Made by a program: the position numbers and the translations under genes
In this document: positions 33,708-42,973 of the stretch, in pieces
Layout of the letters: each line of letters opens with the position of its first letter
How positions within the stretch are numbered: position 1 is the stretch's first letter
The notes under the pieces: model-generated
Told to the model about the DNA's origin: nothing
Database searches by the model: none
What the model saw: only the letters and a program-made list of their open reading frames with translations
Assembly (NCBI GenBank): GCA_965243755.1
Contig: CBDEVW010000001.1
Coordinates: 186,001-250,000 of the forward strand
From: JANSWY01 sp965243755
GTDB taxonomy: Bacteria; Bacteroidota; Bacteroidia; Cytophagales; Cyclobacteriaceae
Direction: 5' to 3'
Length of the DNA: 64,000 nucleotides

Positions 33708-34607
33708 ATGCGATTTTTTCTAATACCAACTATAAAACAGAGTCTTTGCCTAATCATTCTTTTATTATTCATCCAGCAGTTTTCTTTTTCACAAGAAACA
33801 GAAATCCAAGAGATAAGGGATCGTTTTTATGCCTTATCCAATGAAGGGATCTCGCTAAGAAAACAGTTGATTGATGATCTGGAATTCTATTTTAAAGATA
33901 ATAATCTCAAAAAAGTAGTCTCCAAATCAGAGAATCGCATTGCAGAATTCTACTTCGACCTGAACTACATAAAGGATCATGCTTACTTTATCTACACAAT
34001 TGATTCACATGGTGATCAAAGGCTTGAAAACCGATTCTACTTTCAAAAAGGTGGAGAAATGATTCGTTGGCTAAACCCAGATAAGAAGAAAGTGTCTAAA
34101 GGTGACAAATCTTACTGTCCAACTGGTAAAGAAATGATAGCTCAATCGAAAGACATGTTAATCAAACTTAAGAATGAACCAGCAAATCAGAAATATCCCG
34201 GTCATGCTAGATTGATGAAATTGATCGATTCGATTGTTGTAGCTATCGAAAAATTAGAATTAGTTGGGGATACAATTGAGATCCAAAGTTTGCATGATGA
34301 TCAGGGAAGCACTTATGCTACTACAATCAAATATAAAAGTGTAAGTGGACAGTTGTTAAAAACGCTCACCTTCAGTCAAGATGATCATAGGGACTATTCA
34401 ACCAATACCTACTTTGATCAATTAAATAATAAGATTTGTGAAACTCGGAGGAGTTCTTACATTTTCGGTGGTGGAAGCGAAATCAGGAAATACTATGACG
34501 ACAATCAACTAATCAGGACTTCAAGTAGTGTTATTGAATCATCGCCACCTGGACCAGAGTGTTTCAGTTATCATCATACTTTTGTTGGGGTAGTTGAGGA
34601 TTATTGA
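33708..34607 (+). CDS. Hypothetical secreted protein
   Basis: This 299-aa protein has a signal peptide (MRFFLIPTIKQSLCLIILLL, cleavage near FSFSQE). The mature part is mixed alpha/beta, with a helical start (EIQEIRDRFYALSNEGISLRK) and later strands (IAEFYFDLNYIKDHAYFIYTI, GSTYATTIKYKSVSGQLLKTL), and contains few cysteines. No family is recognised. It is flanked by two similar 19-bp sequences (33417-33435 and 35159-35177), and the downstream 640 bases look decayed, so it may be part of a small insertion. Confidence 0.65.
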   Translation: MRFFLIPTIKQSLCLIILLLFIQQFSFSQETEIQEIRDRFYALSNEGISLRKQLIDDLEFYFKDNNLKKVVSKSENRIAEFYFDLNYIKDHAYFIYTIDSHGDQRLENRFYFQKGGEMIRWLNPDKKKVSKGDKSYCPTGKEMIAQSKDMLIKLKNEPANQKYPGHARLMKLIDSIVVAIEKLELVGDTIEIQSLHDDQGSTYATTIKYKSVSGQLLKTLTFSQDDHRDYSTNTYFDQLNNKICETRRSSYIFGGGSEIRKYYDDNQLIRTSSSVIESSPPGPECFSYHHTFVGVVEDY

Positions 34608-35208
34608 TAAATATATCATCGTACAAAAGTGAAGAGACTTGTTTTTATGATGTTGCCATATTGATTTTGCCAATTGCTTATGTAATACTAATTGTTAAGG
34701 ATAAATTTGATTTTGCTGACAAACAAATACAGCCTGCAGATTCTACATCAGCAAATGACATTCCTAATATCCAGTATAAAATTACAGAAATCGAAGGTTT
34801 CCCAATGGGCATCATAGCTTTGATGTCAATTTCAAAAGGTTGGGGTGATGTGTGTTATTCTTATCACTAGAGTCGTTGGAGCTTATTTCAATCTCTTGAA
34901 AGGACAAACTTAGTGCATGAATTGGAAAGTATTATTCCAAAAAGTAAGTGCACTCTCAACCAGGTGATTTGATTGTGTGAGATTATTCATGCTTTTTTGT
35001 GTAGAATAGCTTTTGATTTAACCACATCATTTTCGAAAGCTAACATGCTTTTTACAGGGATCTATTCTTATCTTAAAACACACACAACTCCAGTACATAA
35101 ACTCTTGTATGTTGCATACCCAAATAAGCCGGTTAAGATCTATATTTCTGATGACTATTAGAGTCTCCGCCTCCACCTAAACTGCCTGAAACTCTTCAAT
35201 ATTTTGTC
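34608..35208. other. Gap with only weak short reading frames
   Basis: Two short frames (34604-34870, TTG start; 34973-35161, GTG start) cover part of this gap, but neither has family support or an ATG start. The first has a hydrophobic stretch (ILILPIAYVILIV) that may be a fragment of a lost membrane protein. The sequence GAGTCTCCGCCTCCACC at 35161-35177 resembles the tRNA-3'-like fragment at 33411. Confidence 0.35.
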
Positions 35209-35239
35209 TTTGAATATTGAAATAAAGTGGTCAATTTTG
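35209..35239 (+). promoter_or_regulatory. Possible Bacteroidota promoter of SusC-like gene
   Basis: TTTG at 35209-35212 and AATTTTG at 35233-35239 lie about 20 bp apart, close to the Bacteroidota -33 TTTG and -7 TAnnTTTG consensus. They lie 22 bp upstream of the ATG at 35261. The -7 box lacks its first T, so this is only a tentative call. Confidence 0.3.
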
Positions 35240-35260
35240 CTTCCATAAAGATTGTCAATC

Positions 35261-37660
35261 ATGCGAATTGTCTTAACACTACTACTGTCTGTCTCGAGCA
35301 TAACAACTACTATTGCCCAGGATTTAGGGTCATCAGATTCAATCGAATTCCTACAACCAATTTCGATGATTCAATACAACCACCTTGAATTATCAAAACA
35401 GGATTTCAATAAAGGTTTTTTTACCCACCCTATGGACCTAATCATCGGGAAAACTCCCGGTGTACTGATCAACAGTGAAAGTGGTGCCCCAGGATATCAA
35501 CATATTATTCATACTCTAGGTATTGGCAGTTTTGATCAATCCCAAACTCCTCTGCTTGTGATAGACGATATTCCATACTACAATACACCGCTAAATATAC
35601 ATCCGTCTGATATAGAAAGTATTTCGTTTACTTATGATTTAAGTGAGACTTATAAATATGCCACTAATTCAAATACAGGGATCATTAAGATTTCTACTAT
35701 AAATAAACAGTCAAGGCCACTAAGGACCACCTATGTTGGGCGGGTAGCAATGAAGGTTCTTCCGAATAAGATTGATGTATTAAGCGCTGACGAATTCCGT
35801 TCCTATTATATGTCGAAATTCGGTCCTGAGGACCATGACAATCTCGGCCAAGCCAATACAGATTGGCAGGATCTGATGTTCCGAAAAGTTGTAGCCACAG
35901 ATCATTATATCAGCTTATCAGGCAACCTTATTGATAATAAGTTACCAGTTGACCTATCTTTTAGTAATACATATAATCCGGGAATTCTAAAATCCACTTC
36001 ACAGGAACGAGAGAATTTAAAGGCCTACCTAAGACCAGATCTTTTTGCCGGGTCATTGAAAATTGGAATTCTCTACCATGGTCAAATTGAAAATCTGTCT
36101 TTAGATTCTGATCGCGAATTAATGAACAGGATTATTTACTTTGACCCTACCGCTCCGGTTTATAATGATGACGGATCCTACAATTCAGTAGATAGAGTTT
36201 GGGTAAACCCACTGGAATATATAGAAACTTACAATGAGATTCTTGAATCTCAATATCATTCATATGCCATTCATTCCAATTACACTGCCCCCTTTCTGGA
36301 AGGACTCTCAATAAAATCAACTTTAAATAAACGGATTACAAACTACTCGTATATTAAAAACAAACCATTTGATAACTCATTTAATCAACAGGAAGGTGTT
36401 ACACGATTTTTGGATACTGAATTGTCTTACTTATCAGATCAAACCAAGGAGCTTCAATATCAGTTAAGCATTGGATCAAGCTATAACACCAATACACATA
36501 AGGGCCGCAACATTGGAACATTGAGGCAAAGCCTTTATTCAAATTACCTTAGATTTATTATCAACAATAACCACATGTACTCATTTGGAGGTAGTCTTCG
36601 GTATGATAGAGATACATTTAGACAAGATACACAAGGTTTGCTTTCATGGTCCGCAAATTATACCTGGAACATAAAAAATGATCCCTACTACATCAACAAT
36701 AAAAATGTAACTGACATTTTGCTAAAAATCTGTTTGAACAGCATTCAAACTAGTCACTTTGGATATACCTGGCTCGATGACGATGCAAAAACGAATTTTC
36801 AAATGAATGACATTAAGGAAAATCAATTTTCAATGATCTCCAAACTTGATCTGGGTTGGTTAAAGGGAAAGTACGTTGCTTCAATTCAATATTTCGTCAG
36901 AAACCTGAAGAATGCTCGCTGGGACCAGGGGCTTGGTCATGTAAATGATGGTTCCGTTAGATCTTCAGGAGTTTCCCTCAATTTCAAGTTCAAGGAAAAC
37001 ATTACTCCGAACATGTACATTGGTTTATACTCCAATCTTACATATAGCAGAAATAAAATTCACAAATTGAATGATTGGCACCATGCGGCCCAAATATTTG
37101 GAACTGAGTTGACAGTCAACCGAAAACATGAAAAAGTAAATGCTTTTGATTTAAAACCACAGGTATATGACAAAGAAGGCGTGCCACTTGAAAATAAATA
37201 TGATCATTTGAACCAGGATTTCAACCGAACTGCATATCCCAAGGTTGTGCTGGGAATCGGAAATGAACTTAATTATAAGAAACTTGGGTTCAGGTGGTCT
37301 GGTAGATTGAGTGGCGGCAGCCATGCCTATGACCAACTGACAGCAGTTAGAAGCACCGATATAAAATTCGATGTAAATTTTAATACCACACAATCCGCTA
37401 TTGAACATAATTTTGAAAGGCCCAGGTTGGAATCAGATATACACCTCTATGCCAATTCTTTCTTTCGATTAGATTATGCATCATTCATATATGAATTGAT
37501 CTCATCAGATCGAATTCATATTGAAGCGGACCTCACTTTTCAAAACACCTTCACCATTACCAATTATCCCGGTCAAGACCCTGAAATCCCTTCCGGAATT
37601 GATCAAGGGCAGTATCCCCGGGCAAGAATTACCTCTTTTGGCATGAAGGTTACCTTCTAG
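35261..37660 (+). CDS. SusC-like TonB-dependent outer-membrane protein, short form
   Basis: I use the ATG at 35261 rather than the TTG at 35252; it gives a standard signal peptide ending TIAQ. The protein (799 aa) has a plug domain at about residues 45-140 (PMDLIIGKTPGVLINSESGA, TPLLVIDDIPYYNTPL, IHPSDIESISFTYDLSETYKYA) and then a long beta-barrel. It ends FGMKVTF, a good outer-membrane C-terminus with a final Phe. It lacks the usual N-terminal carboxypeptidase-like domain and a visible TonB box. No SusD partner is adjacent. Substrate uptake or surface function is unknown. Confidence 0.8.
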   Translation: MRIVLTLLLSVSSITTTIAQDLGSSDSIEFLQPISMIQYNHLELSKQDFNKGFFTHPMDLIIGKTPGVLINSESGAPGYQHIIHTLGIGSFDQSQTPLLVIDDIPYYNTPLNIHPSDIESISFTYDLSETYKYATNSNTGIIKISTINKQSRPLRTTYVGRVAMKVLPNKIDVLSADEFRSYYMSKFGPEDHDNLGQANTDWQDLMFRKVVATDHYISLSGNLIDNKLPVDLSFSNTYNPGILKSTSQERENLKAYLRPDLFAGSLKIGILYHGQIENLSLDSDRELMNRIIYFDPTAPVYNDDGSYNSVDRVWVNPLEYIETYNEILESQYHSYAIHSNYTAPFLEGLSIKSTLNKRITNYSYIKNKPFDNSFNQQEGVTRFLDTELSYLSDQTKELQYQLSIGSSYNTNTHKGRNIGTLRQSLYSNYLRFIINNNHMYSFGGSLRYDRDTFRQDTQGLLSWSANYTWNIKNDPYYINNKNVTDILLKICLNSIQTSHFGYTWLDDDAKTNFQMNDIKENQFSMISKLDLGWLKGKYVASIQYFVRNLKNARWDQGLGHVNDGSVRSSGVSLNFKFKENITPNMYIGLYSNLTYSRNKIHKLNDWHHAAQIFGTELTVNRKHEKVNAFDLKPQVYDKEGVPLENKYDHLNQDFNRTAYPKVVLGIGNELNYKKLGFRWSGRLSGGSHAYDQLTAVRSTDIKFDVNFNTTQSAIEHNFERPRLESDIHLYANSFFRLDYASFIYELISSDRIHIEADLTFQNTFTITNYPGQDPEIPSGIDQGQYPRARITSFGMKVTF

Positions 37661-37750
37661 TATCCGCAGGATGAATTTAGATTTGGTAAGGTTTTTGATT
37701 AACTGGTAATGACGCACAATATTTAGTAAATTTATATAAACCTCACTACC

Positions 37751-38419
37751 ATGAAACGTATACTCATTCCCGCTTTGCTAATCTTTTTATCCTCCGTAGG
37801 GTTCTCCCAAAACAGTATGATTTCGGTGAACCTAAAAGTTTATGATCCAATAGGACAACTGAATCAAAATATTGATAAGACTCCTGTGGGCGTCAGTTTT
37901 TCTTACTGGAGAGATACACCCACACGATTTTCGCTCGGAGGTGAAATGGGTGTTTCCATGTATACACAGGACACCTACAACTTTGTGAACGATAATGGCG
38001 ACAACCTCGAAGTTTCAGAAGAGGATTGTTTCTGGACAATTCACGCCGGAGCACGGTACTTTTTATTGGAAACCACTCCGATGAAACCTTACGCAGAAGT
38101 GAGATTGGGTATGACTACCTTCTTCAGTTCCAGAATGGCTACCGATGAAAATGCTGATTTTGAAGACACGTTTGAATTTCATGGAACAGCATGGAACACA
38201 GCAGCGGGAACAGGTTTACTCATTGATTTCCAGCATTTATTTCACGGAACTCCGGGTAACTTTCTGCTTGATATCGGAGCAAACTACCACAATGGAACAA
38301 GTGCCTCCTACAGAAACTTCGAAATGGTAGACGGCCCAATCAACTCTTTGGATGACGGTACCTTCCAGTCGCTGACCGATTACCTGGATTACAAAATAGG
38401 TGTTGCTTTTAAACTGTAA
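37751..38419 (+). CDS. Outer-membrane beta-barrel (porin-family) protein
   Basis: This 222-aa protein has a signal peptide (MKRILIPALLIFLSSVGFSQ) and barrel-like strands with aromatic girdles: VGVSFSYWRDTPTRFSLGGEM, FWTIHAGARYFLLE, KPYAEVRLGMTTFF and a final YKIGVAFKL. It is the size of eight-strand Bacteroidota porin-family proteins. Its function is unknown. It stands alone, 90 bp after the SusC-like gene, and converges with the A2M gene. Confidence 0.75.
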   Translation: MKRILIPALLIFLSSVGFSQNSMISVNLKVYDPIGQLNQNIDKTPVGVSFSYWRDTPTRFSLGGEMGVSMYTQDTYNFVNDNGDNLEVSEEDCFWTIHAGARYFLLETTPMKPYAEVRLGMTTFFSSRMATDENADFEDTFEFHGTAWNTAAGTGLLIDFQHLFHGTPGNFLLDIGANYHNGTSASYRNFEMVDGPINSLDDGTFQSLTDYLDYKIGVAFKL

Positions 38420-38440
38420 TTATCAGGACCCAATACCACC

Positions 38441-41400
38441 TTACTGTTTCACTATCTGAATCTGATGACCATTGTTCCAGCATTTTCTGCTGTCTGAATA
38501 GTACAGATAAGCAGAAGATGCTCTTCCAATATAGGTGCCTGCTACTTCGGCTTTTAAGTCAAGCGGAACATTAATCTCCTGGCCAGGTCCCAATTCCTTG
38601 AAATACAATACCAAATCTTCATCCACTATCTCATAATAATCAAATATCCTTTTTTCCATCAATTCTTCCAGTTGCCAGAATTGTAAACTTAATCCTCCTG
38701 GTATACCCAATCTCAAAACGGTCATTGGAAGTCCATCCGTTGAAATATTTCTGATTTGATTATTCATTCTAATGGTTTCATTGAGTACCACTTCGGACTT
38801 TTCCAGCCTTGATTCCAGTTGAACACTGCTTTCATTAGCTTCAGGGTTTTTATTGAGCCAGCTCACCTCAACCGCGTATGGCATTTTGGTGTCTTTGTGA
38901 GGATACTTTAGTTCCAAAACATTTTCTTTCGAAAGGTTTAAGAACTGGGCAAAATCAAAACTATGCAAACCTCTCATATCTTCCGTGGAAACACTGTGTA
39001 TCCAATTCCCATTAAGCCAAACCTCGATTTCTCCTGATGGCTTGGTTGATGCAGCGATTAAATTAAATTGAGCAATTGCCTGGAGCGCAAGTCCTGTCGC
39101 CTGCGTTGATCCAAACCTACCGTTTACCCGTTTCCCCATCAGATAGTCTACCATTTTAGATATTAGGGCAATATGATCATGGTGACTTTTTAGAAGCGCC
39201 AATGTCCATAGGGCTACTGTTTCCGTTTGCAGGTCCTGACCATAGCTTCTTACCAGGGAATGGTCCACAGTAAAATCATTCATTCCGAATTTATCGACAT
39301 GAGATTCAAACTCATCAACCAATTTTTTATACACCAATGTTTCATTCAGATTATAGGCAGCATTAGCAATCAGGGCCATCCTATAGTGATCTCCGCTTTC
39401 ATAAACTTCTTGTAAGGAGGCCGAAAACTCATTGACAATTTGAGATTCTCCTAATTCAGATAGGGCATATACGATGTATGCGTTAGTCACTTCTTTTGAA
39501 GCAGCAGAAAATCCATATTTCCCTCTGTTCTGTTTAAACCCGCCTTTTTGATCACGCCTGCTAAGCAACCACCCGATGGTTCGATCCATCATTTTACTGT
39601 CTACCTCATCATAAACTTCCTTCATTTGGTTAAATTGAATCAGCCCAAATGCTGTCAGTCCTTCATGTGCCGGAGCGTGTCCAAACCACTCAAATCCACC
39701 ACCCTTCACCTCATAGGCCGTAAGTTTTTTATATCCAGACGAAATGTAATTGAGTGCCCTTATGCTTACTTGTTGATCTTTGGTCATGGTTGAGTTAAGA
39801 TACTGCAGGGCCAGTACATTGGGATAAGTGGTAGAAGATACTTGCTCAAAGCAACCATGAGGTTCCCGAAACAAAGATTTTGCGCCTGATTCAAGATCGC
39901 TAATCACATCAGGGAAAATGGTCAAATTAGCTGCAACGGTTCCTCTTTCGGGATTTCTAATTTGAAATTTAAATTGCGTATTGGGATTTGACCCTGATTG
40001 GCTAATACGACTTTCAAATCCTATTGGAAAGACTTGAATTTTTTGCTCAAGCCGATCCATATGAAAACCACTACGAAGTTCAAACCTGATCATGGTGTCT
40101 CCTGTTCTGGAAGGTGGCTCCAACAGCACCGGGACCTCCATACTTTTACCAGGAGCAATTTGTAATTCGTCCTGCCTGAACACCACTGTTGAGTCCATAG
40201 TCACTTCCAGTACTGCATTCATTACTTTGTTGGTCTGATTTGAGAGCATAGCATGAGCCATTATTTGGTCCTCAAATCCCACCTGATGAGGAAGTTTCAC
40301 ATCCAGATTTAATGGCTTCACGGTGTAATAGGTTTGTTCAGACCTACCCAGCCCCCCATCCGCGGAAATCCCTTCAGCAGTAATTCTGAATGTGGAAATG
40401 GCATCATTTGTCCGAAACTTGATCTCAGCTTTTCCTTTCTCATCTGTCATGATGTTTGGATTCCAATAGACTAAATGCCCTGTCTCAGCTCTCACTCCAT
40501 CTGATTGACGGCTTGTTATTTCATAGGCATCTCGCACAATTGAGAATTCATATTTTGTAATGGTGACGCCATTGAATTTGCCTTTCTTGGTTTCGTAGTG
40601 ATAGTTCCGGCTGCCGATATTGAATTTACTTTCCAGAAAAATTATTCCATTGCCTGCCTTATTGCCGTACTGCAACCTTGCTTCGGGAGAATTCAAATAA
40701 GTGATTGATTGCAACTGATCTGGTGTAAATAATTCGGAATTCATGAAATGCCGACTTTGCGATGGGGACAATTCAAATCCATTTAAAACAACCAGGGGGG
40801 CACCATCTCCACTACCAACTGACTGATTACCTCTAAGCGTCATCAGTTGGGGAATTGTGATGTCCGTATGCTGTTGGGTGACTACAACTCCGGCAACCTT
40901 CCCCTGAAGTGTACCCATGGTTGAGAAATTGTTCAAACCTGCATCCCAGATAGTTACGGTACAACTGGTTAAATTACTTTTATTAACAGCTCCGTAACCT
41001 ACCACAACGACTTCCTCGAGACTATTGGTATCCTCGGACAATGAAATGCTTAATCCTTCAGTATTGTTGTTATCACTATCCGAATCCGGTGTTGTATTGG
41101 TCGACACATTGATTTCATCAAAATAAATTTCATCATATAAGTTGTATTCCCCGGACCACCAATAAACACCCCTTCCTGGTTTTGGAGCAATTGCCCTGCT
41201 GTCTTCCACAATAATCTTATTCGGTTTTCTGGTGATCAGGTGTAATTGATTTTTCGCATTAAAGTTTTTGATTAAAAAATATCCTTCCGCAGTGGTCTCC
41301 ACTTCCACCATACGCCTTTTATCATGACTCTCAACAGCGTATACCACACCCTGCACTGGATTCCCTTTCCCATTAACAAGTCGGCCTCTTACATTGGTGA

Positions 41401-42973
41401 TTTTTTCAGGCAGATATTTTAGAGTTGCTTTTTCATTCAATTTCCAGGAGTAATTTGCCCAACCCTTTATCATCATCAACAGGTCCAGTGCGCGTTCGGA
41501 ATTCTCTTCTTCGGGATCAAAGTAGTATGTTGGATTTTCAATTTTTGATTTCAGTTCGCTTGACAAATAAAAGTAAGAAAGGATGTTATCTGATTGGTCG
41601 TTTGCAAATGATATCAACTGATCATCTACCACCGATATTCCCAGCTTCATGGGTACAGCCTCACCTGAACTGTCGCGCGTTTCAATATTTAATGTCACCA
41701 AATCACCAGGCGCATATTTGGTTTTGTCTGTTTCAATTTTAACATCAAATGACTGATCTCTTTTCAGGAAAACCAGCCTCTCTGAGTAAGGACTGCCAGC
41801 CTTATTTTTGAGAACAAATCGGGCAATACCTGGAGGGAATTTTTCAATTGAAAGAGACTTCACAGAATCCTGCATCTCACTTTCATACCATAGTTTACCT
41901 CTACAGTAACCTTCCAACTTAAGTTGATCAGTCCAGCCCACTGCCTTAAATGTTAACTGTTCGGGGTTTTGTTCTATTAATGTGAGTACAGGCATAAAAC
42001 CAGCTTCCGGAAGTTTAAATCTTGTAGGAATGGAAGGTGACATCAATTTTGTATAATAAGACTTGCCTACTTCATATTGCAATTGGAATGCACCCATTCC
42101 TTCATGTTCACTTGCAAATTGTAGCAGCTCCTTTCCCTGGTCATCAAAAATGGTCCCTTTAATATCTGCACCATTGCCGTATTCATCAATTGCTTCGAAT
42201 CCTATCATAGACATTTTTCCCGGAACGGAATGACCTCCTTCGGGATAGAAATTGAGTACCACGCGATTGAGTACAACCGGAACACTTCGTGCCACAGATT
42301 CTTCAAAGCGGTCCCCTTTAACTGTAGCATTGATTATCACATCAGTTTGGCTCAGGTCCTCAGGTAAAGAGAATTCAATGTATGCCTTACCTTTTTCGTT
42401 AGTGATTGTTTCACCTTCTATTAAAGGTGTCCCGGCAAGCCTGACTTTATAATTCACTTTTGAGCCGATGAGAGGTTCATCCGAAATATTTCTTACTGCC
42501 AATTCAAATTTCACAAGATCCCCGGGCCCATAACTGGCCTGATCAAATTCTGGTGAAATCAAAAGACGTGTGGTGATCACGTTCTGTACTCTTATTTCTC
42601 TTTCGAGCAACTGAATGTCATCAAAATTCAAAGCCCATGAGGTGTAGGCCTTCAGTAAATAAAGCCCACCCTTATCTGGAAGATCAAAGTCTCCCCTGGC
42701 TGTTCCATCAACAATAGGGAGGGTCAATTTCTTCACCACAGACCCATTTGGGCTAATCAATTCTGCGTAGGCAATATCACTAATTTCAGTTGGCTGATGG
42801 TTCTCAGCATCTAATACGATCACCTGAAACCGAACGATATCAGACTGGCTGTAAAAAGGTTTATCCAATTGAATGTATACTTTTTCCCGGTGGTCTTCAT
42901 TTATTTCCTGTGCATAATTTACAGTTGGCAGGATCGAAATAATGAAAACAGATAATTTGAATAGTGATTTCAT
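38441..42973 (-). CDS. Alpha-2-macroglobulin-like protein with inserted plug-like domain
   Basis: This 1510-aa protein has a signal peptide (ends NYAQ) and a series of macroglobulin beta-sandwich domains (VYIQLDKPFYSQSDIVRFQV; FDLPDKGGLYLLKAYTSWAL). The bait-protein core includes a thioester motif GCFEQ at 1040-1044, in place of the usual GCGEQ, followed by helical repeats (EGLTAFGLIQFNQMKEVYDE). Between the two halves, at about residues 645-780, is a segment that reads like a SusC plug: SLEEVVVVGYGAVNKSNLTS, LQGKVAGVVVTQQ, MTLRGNQS, PLVVLNGFELS and LNSPEARLQYG. It overlaps the upstream SusC-like gene by 4 bp. The A2M fold is clear; whether it traps proteases or works with the barrel is inference. 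Confidence 0.85.
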   Translation of the reverse strand: MKSLFKLSVFIISILPTVNYAQEINEDHREKVYIQLDKPFYSQSDIVRFQVIVLDAENHQPTEISDIAYAELISPNGSVVKKLTLPIVDGTARGDFDLPDKGGLYLLKAYTSWALNFDDIQLLEREIRVQNVITTRLLISPEFDQASYGPGDLVKFELAVRNISDEPLIGSKVNYKVRLAGTPLIEGETITNEKGKAYIEFSLPEDLSQTDVIINATVKGDRFEESVARSVPVVLNRVVLNFYPEGGHSVPGKMSMIGFEAIDEYGNGADIKGTIFDDQGKELLQFASEHEGMGAFQLQYEVGKSYYTKLMSPSIPTRFKLPEAGFMPVLTLIEQNPEQLTFKAVGWTDQLKLEGYCRGKLWYESEMQDSVKSLSIEKFPPGIARFVLKNKAGSPYSERLVFLKRDQSFDVKIETDKTKYAPGDLVTLNIETRDSSGEAVPMKLGISVVDDQLISFANDQSDNILSYFYLSSELKSKIENPTYYFDPEEENSERALDLLMMIKGWANYSWKLNEKATLKYLPEKITNVRGRLVNGKGNPVQGVVYAVESHDKRRMVEVETTAEGYFLIKNFNAKNQLHLITRKPNKIIVEDSRAIAPKPGRGVYWWSGEYNLYDEIYFDEINVSTNTTPDSDSDNNNTEGLSISLSEDTNSLEEVVVVGYGAVNKSNLTSCTVTIWDAGLNNFSTMGTLQGKVAGVVVTQQHTDITIPQLMTLRGNQSVGSGDGAPLVVLNGFELSPSQSRHFMNSELFTPDQLQSITYLNSPEARLQYGNKAGNGIIFLESKFNIGSRNYHYETKKGKFNGVTITKYEFSIVRDAYEITSRQSDGVRAETGHLVYWNPNIMTDEKGKAEIKFRTNDAISTFRITAEGISADGGLGRSEQTYYTVKPLNLDVKLPHQVGFEDQIMAHAMLSNQTNKVMNAVLEVTMDSTVVFRQDELQIAPGKSMEVPVLLEPPSRTGDTMIRFELRSGFHMDRLEQKIQVFPIGFESRISQSGSNPNTQFKFQIRNPERGTVAANLTIFPDVISDLESGAKSLFREPHGCFEQVSSTTYPNVLALQYLNSTMTKDQQVSIRALNYISSGYKKLTAYEVKGGGFEWFGHAPAHEGLTAFGLIQFNQMKEVYDEVDSKMMDRTIGWLLSRRDQKGGFKQNRGKYGFSAASKEVTNAYIVYALSELGESQIVNEFSASLQEVYESGDHYRMALIANAAYNLNETLVYKKLVDEFESHVDKFGMNDFTVDHSLVRSYGQDLQTETVALWTLALLKSHHDHIALISKMVDYLMGKRVNGRFGSTQATGLALQAIAQFNLIAASTKPSGEIEVWLNGNWIHSVSTEDMRGLHSFDFAQFLNLSKENVLELKYPHKDTKMPYAVEVSWLNKNPEANESSVQLESRLEKSEVVLNETIRMNNQIRNISTDGLPMTVLRLGIPGGLSLQFWQLEELMEKRIFDYYEIVDEDLVLYFKELGPGQEINVPLDLKAEVAGTYIGRASSAYLYYSDSRKCWNNGHQIQIVKQ

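Noticed and set aside
34604..35161. Two short plus-strand frames (88 and 62 aa) as genes
   Set aside because: Both use non-ATG starts and lack family or composition support. They are better described as decayed sequence.
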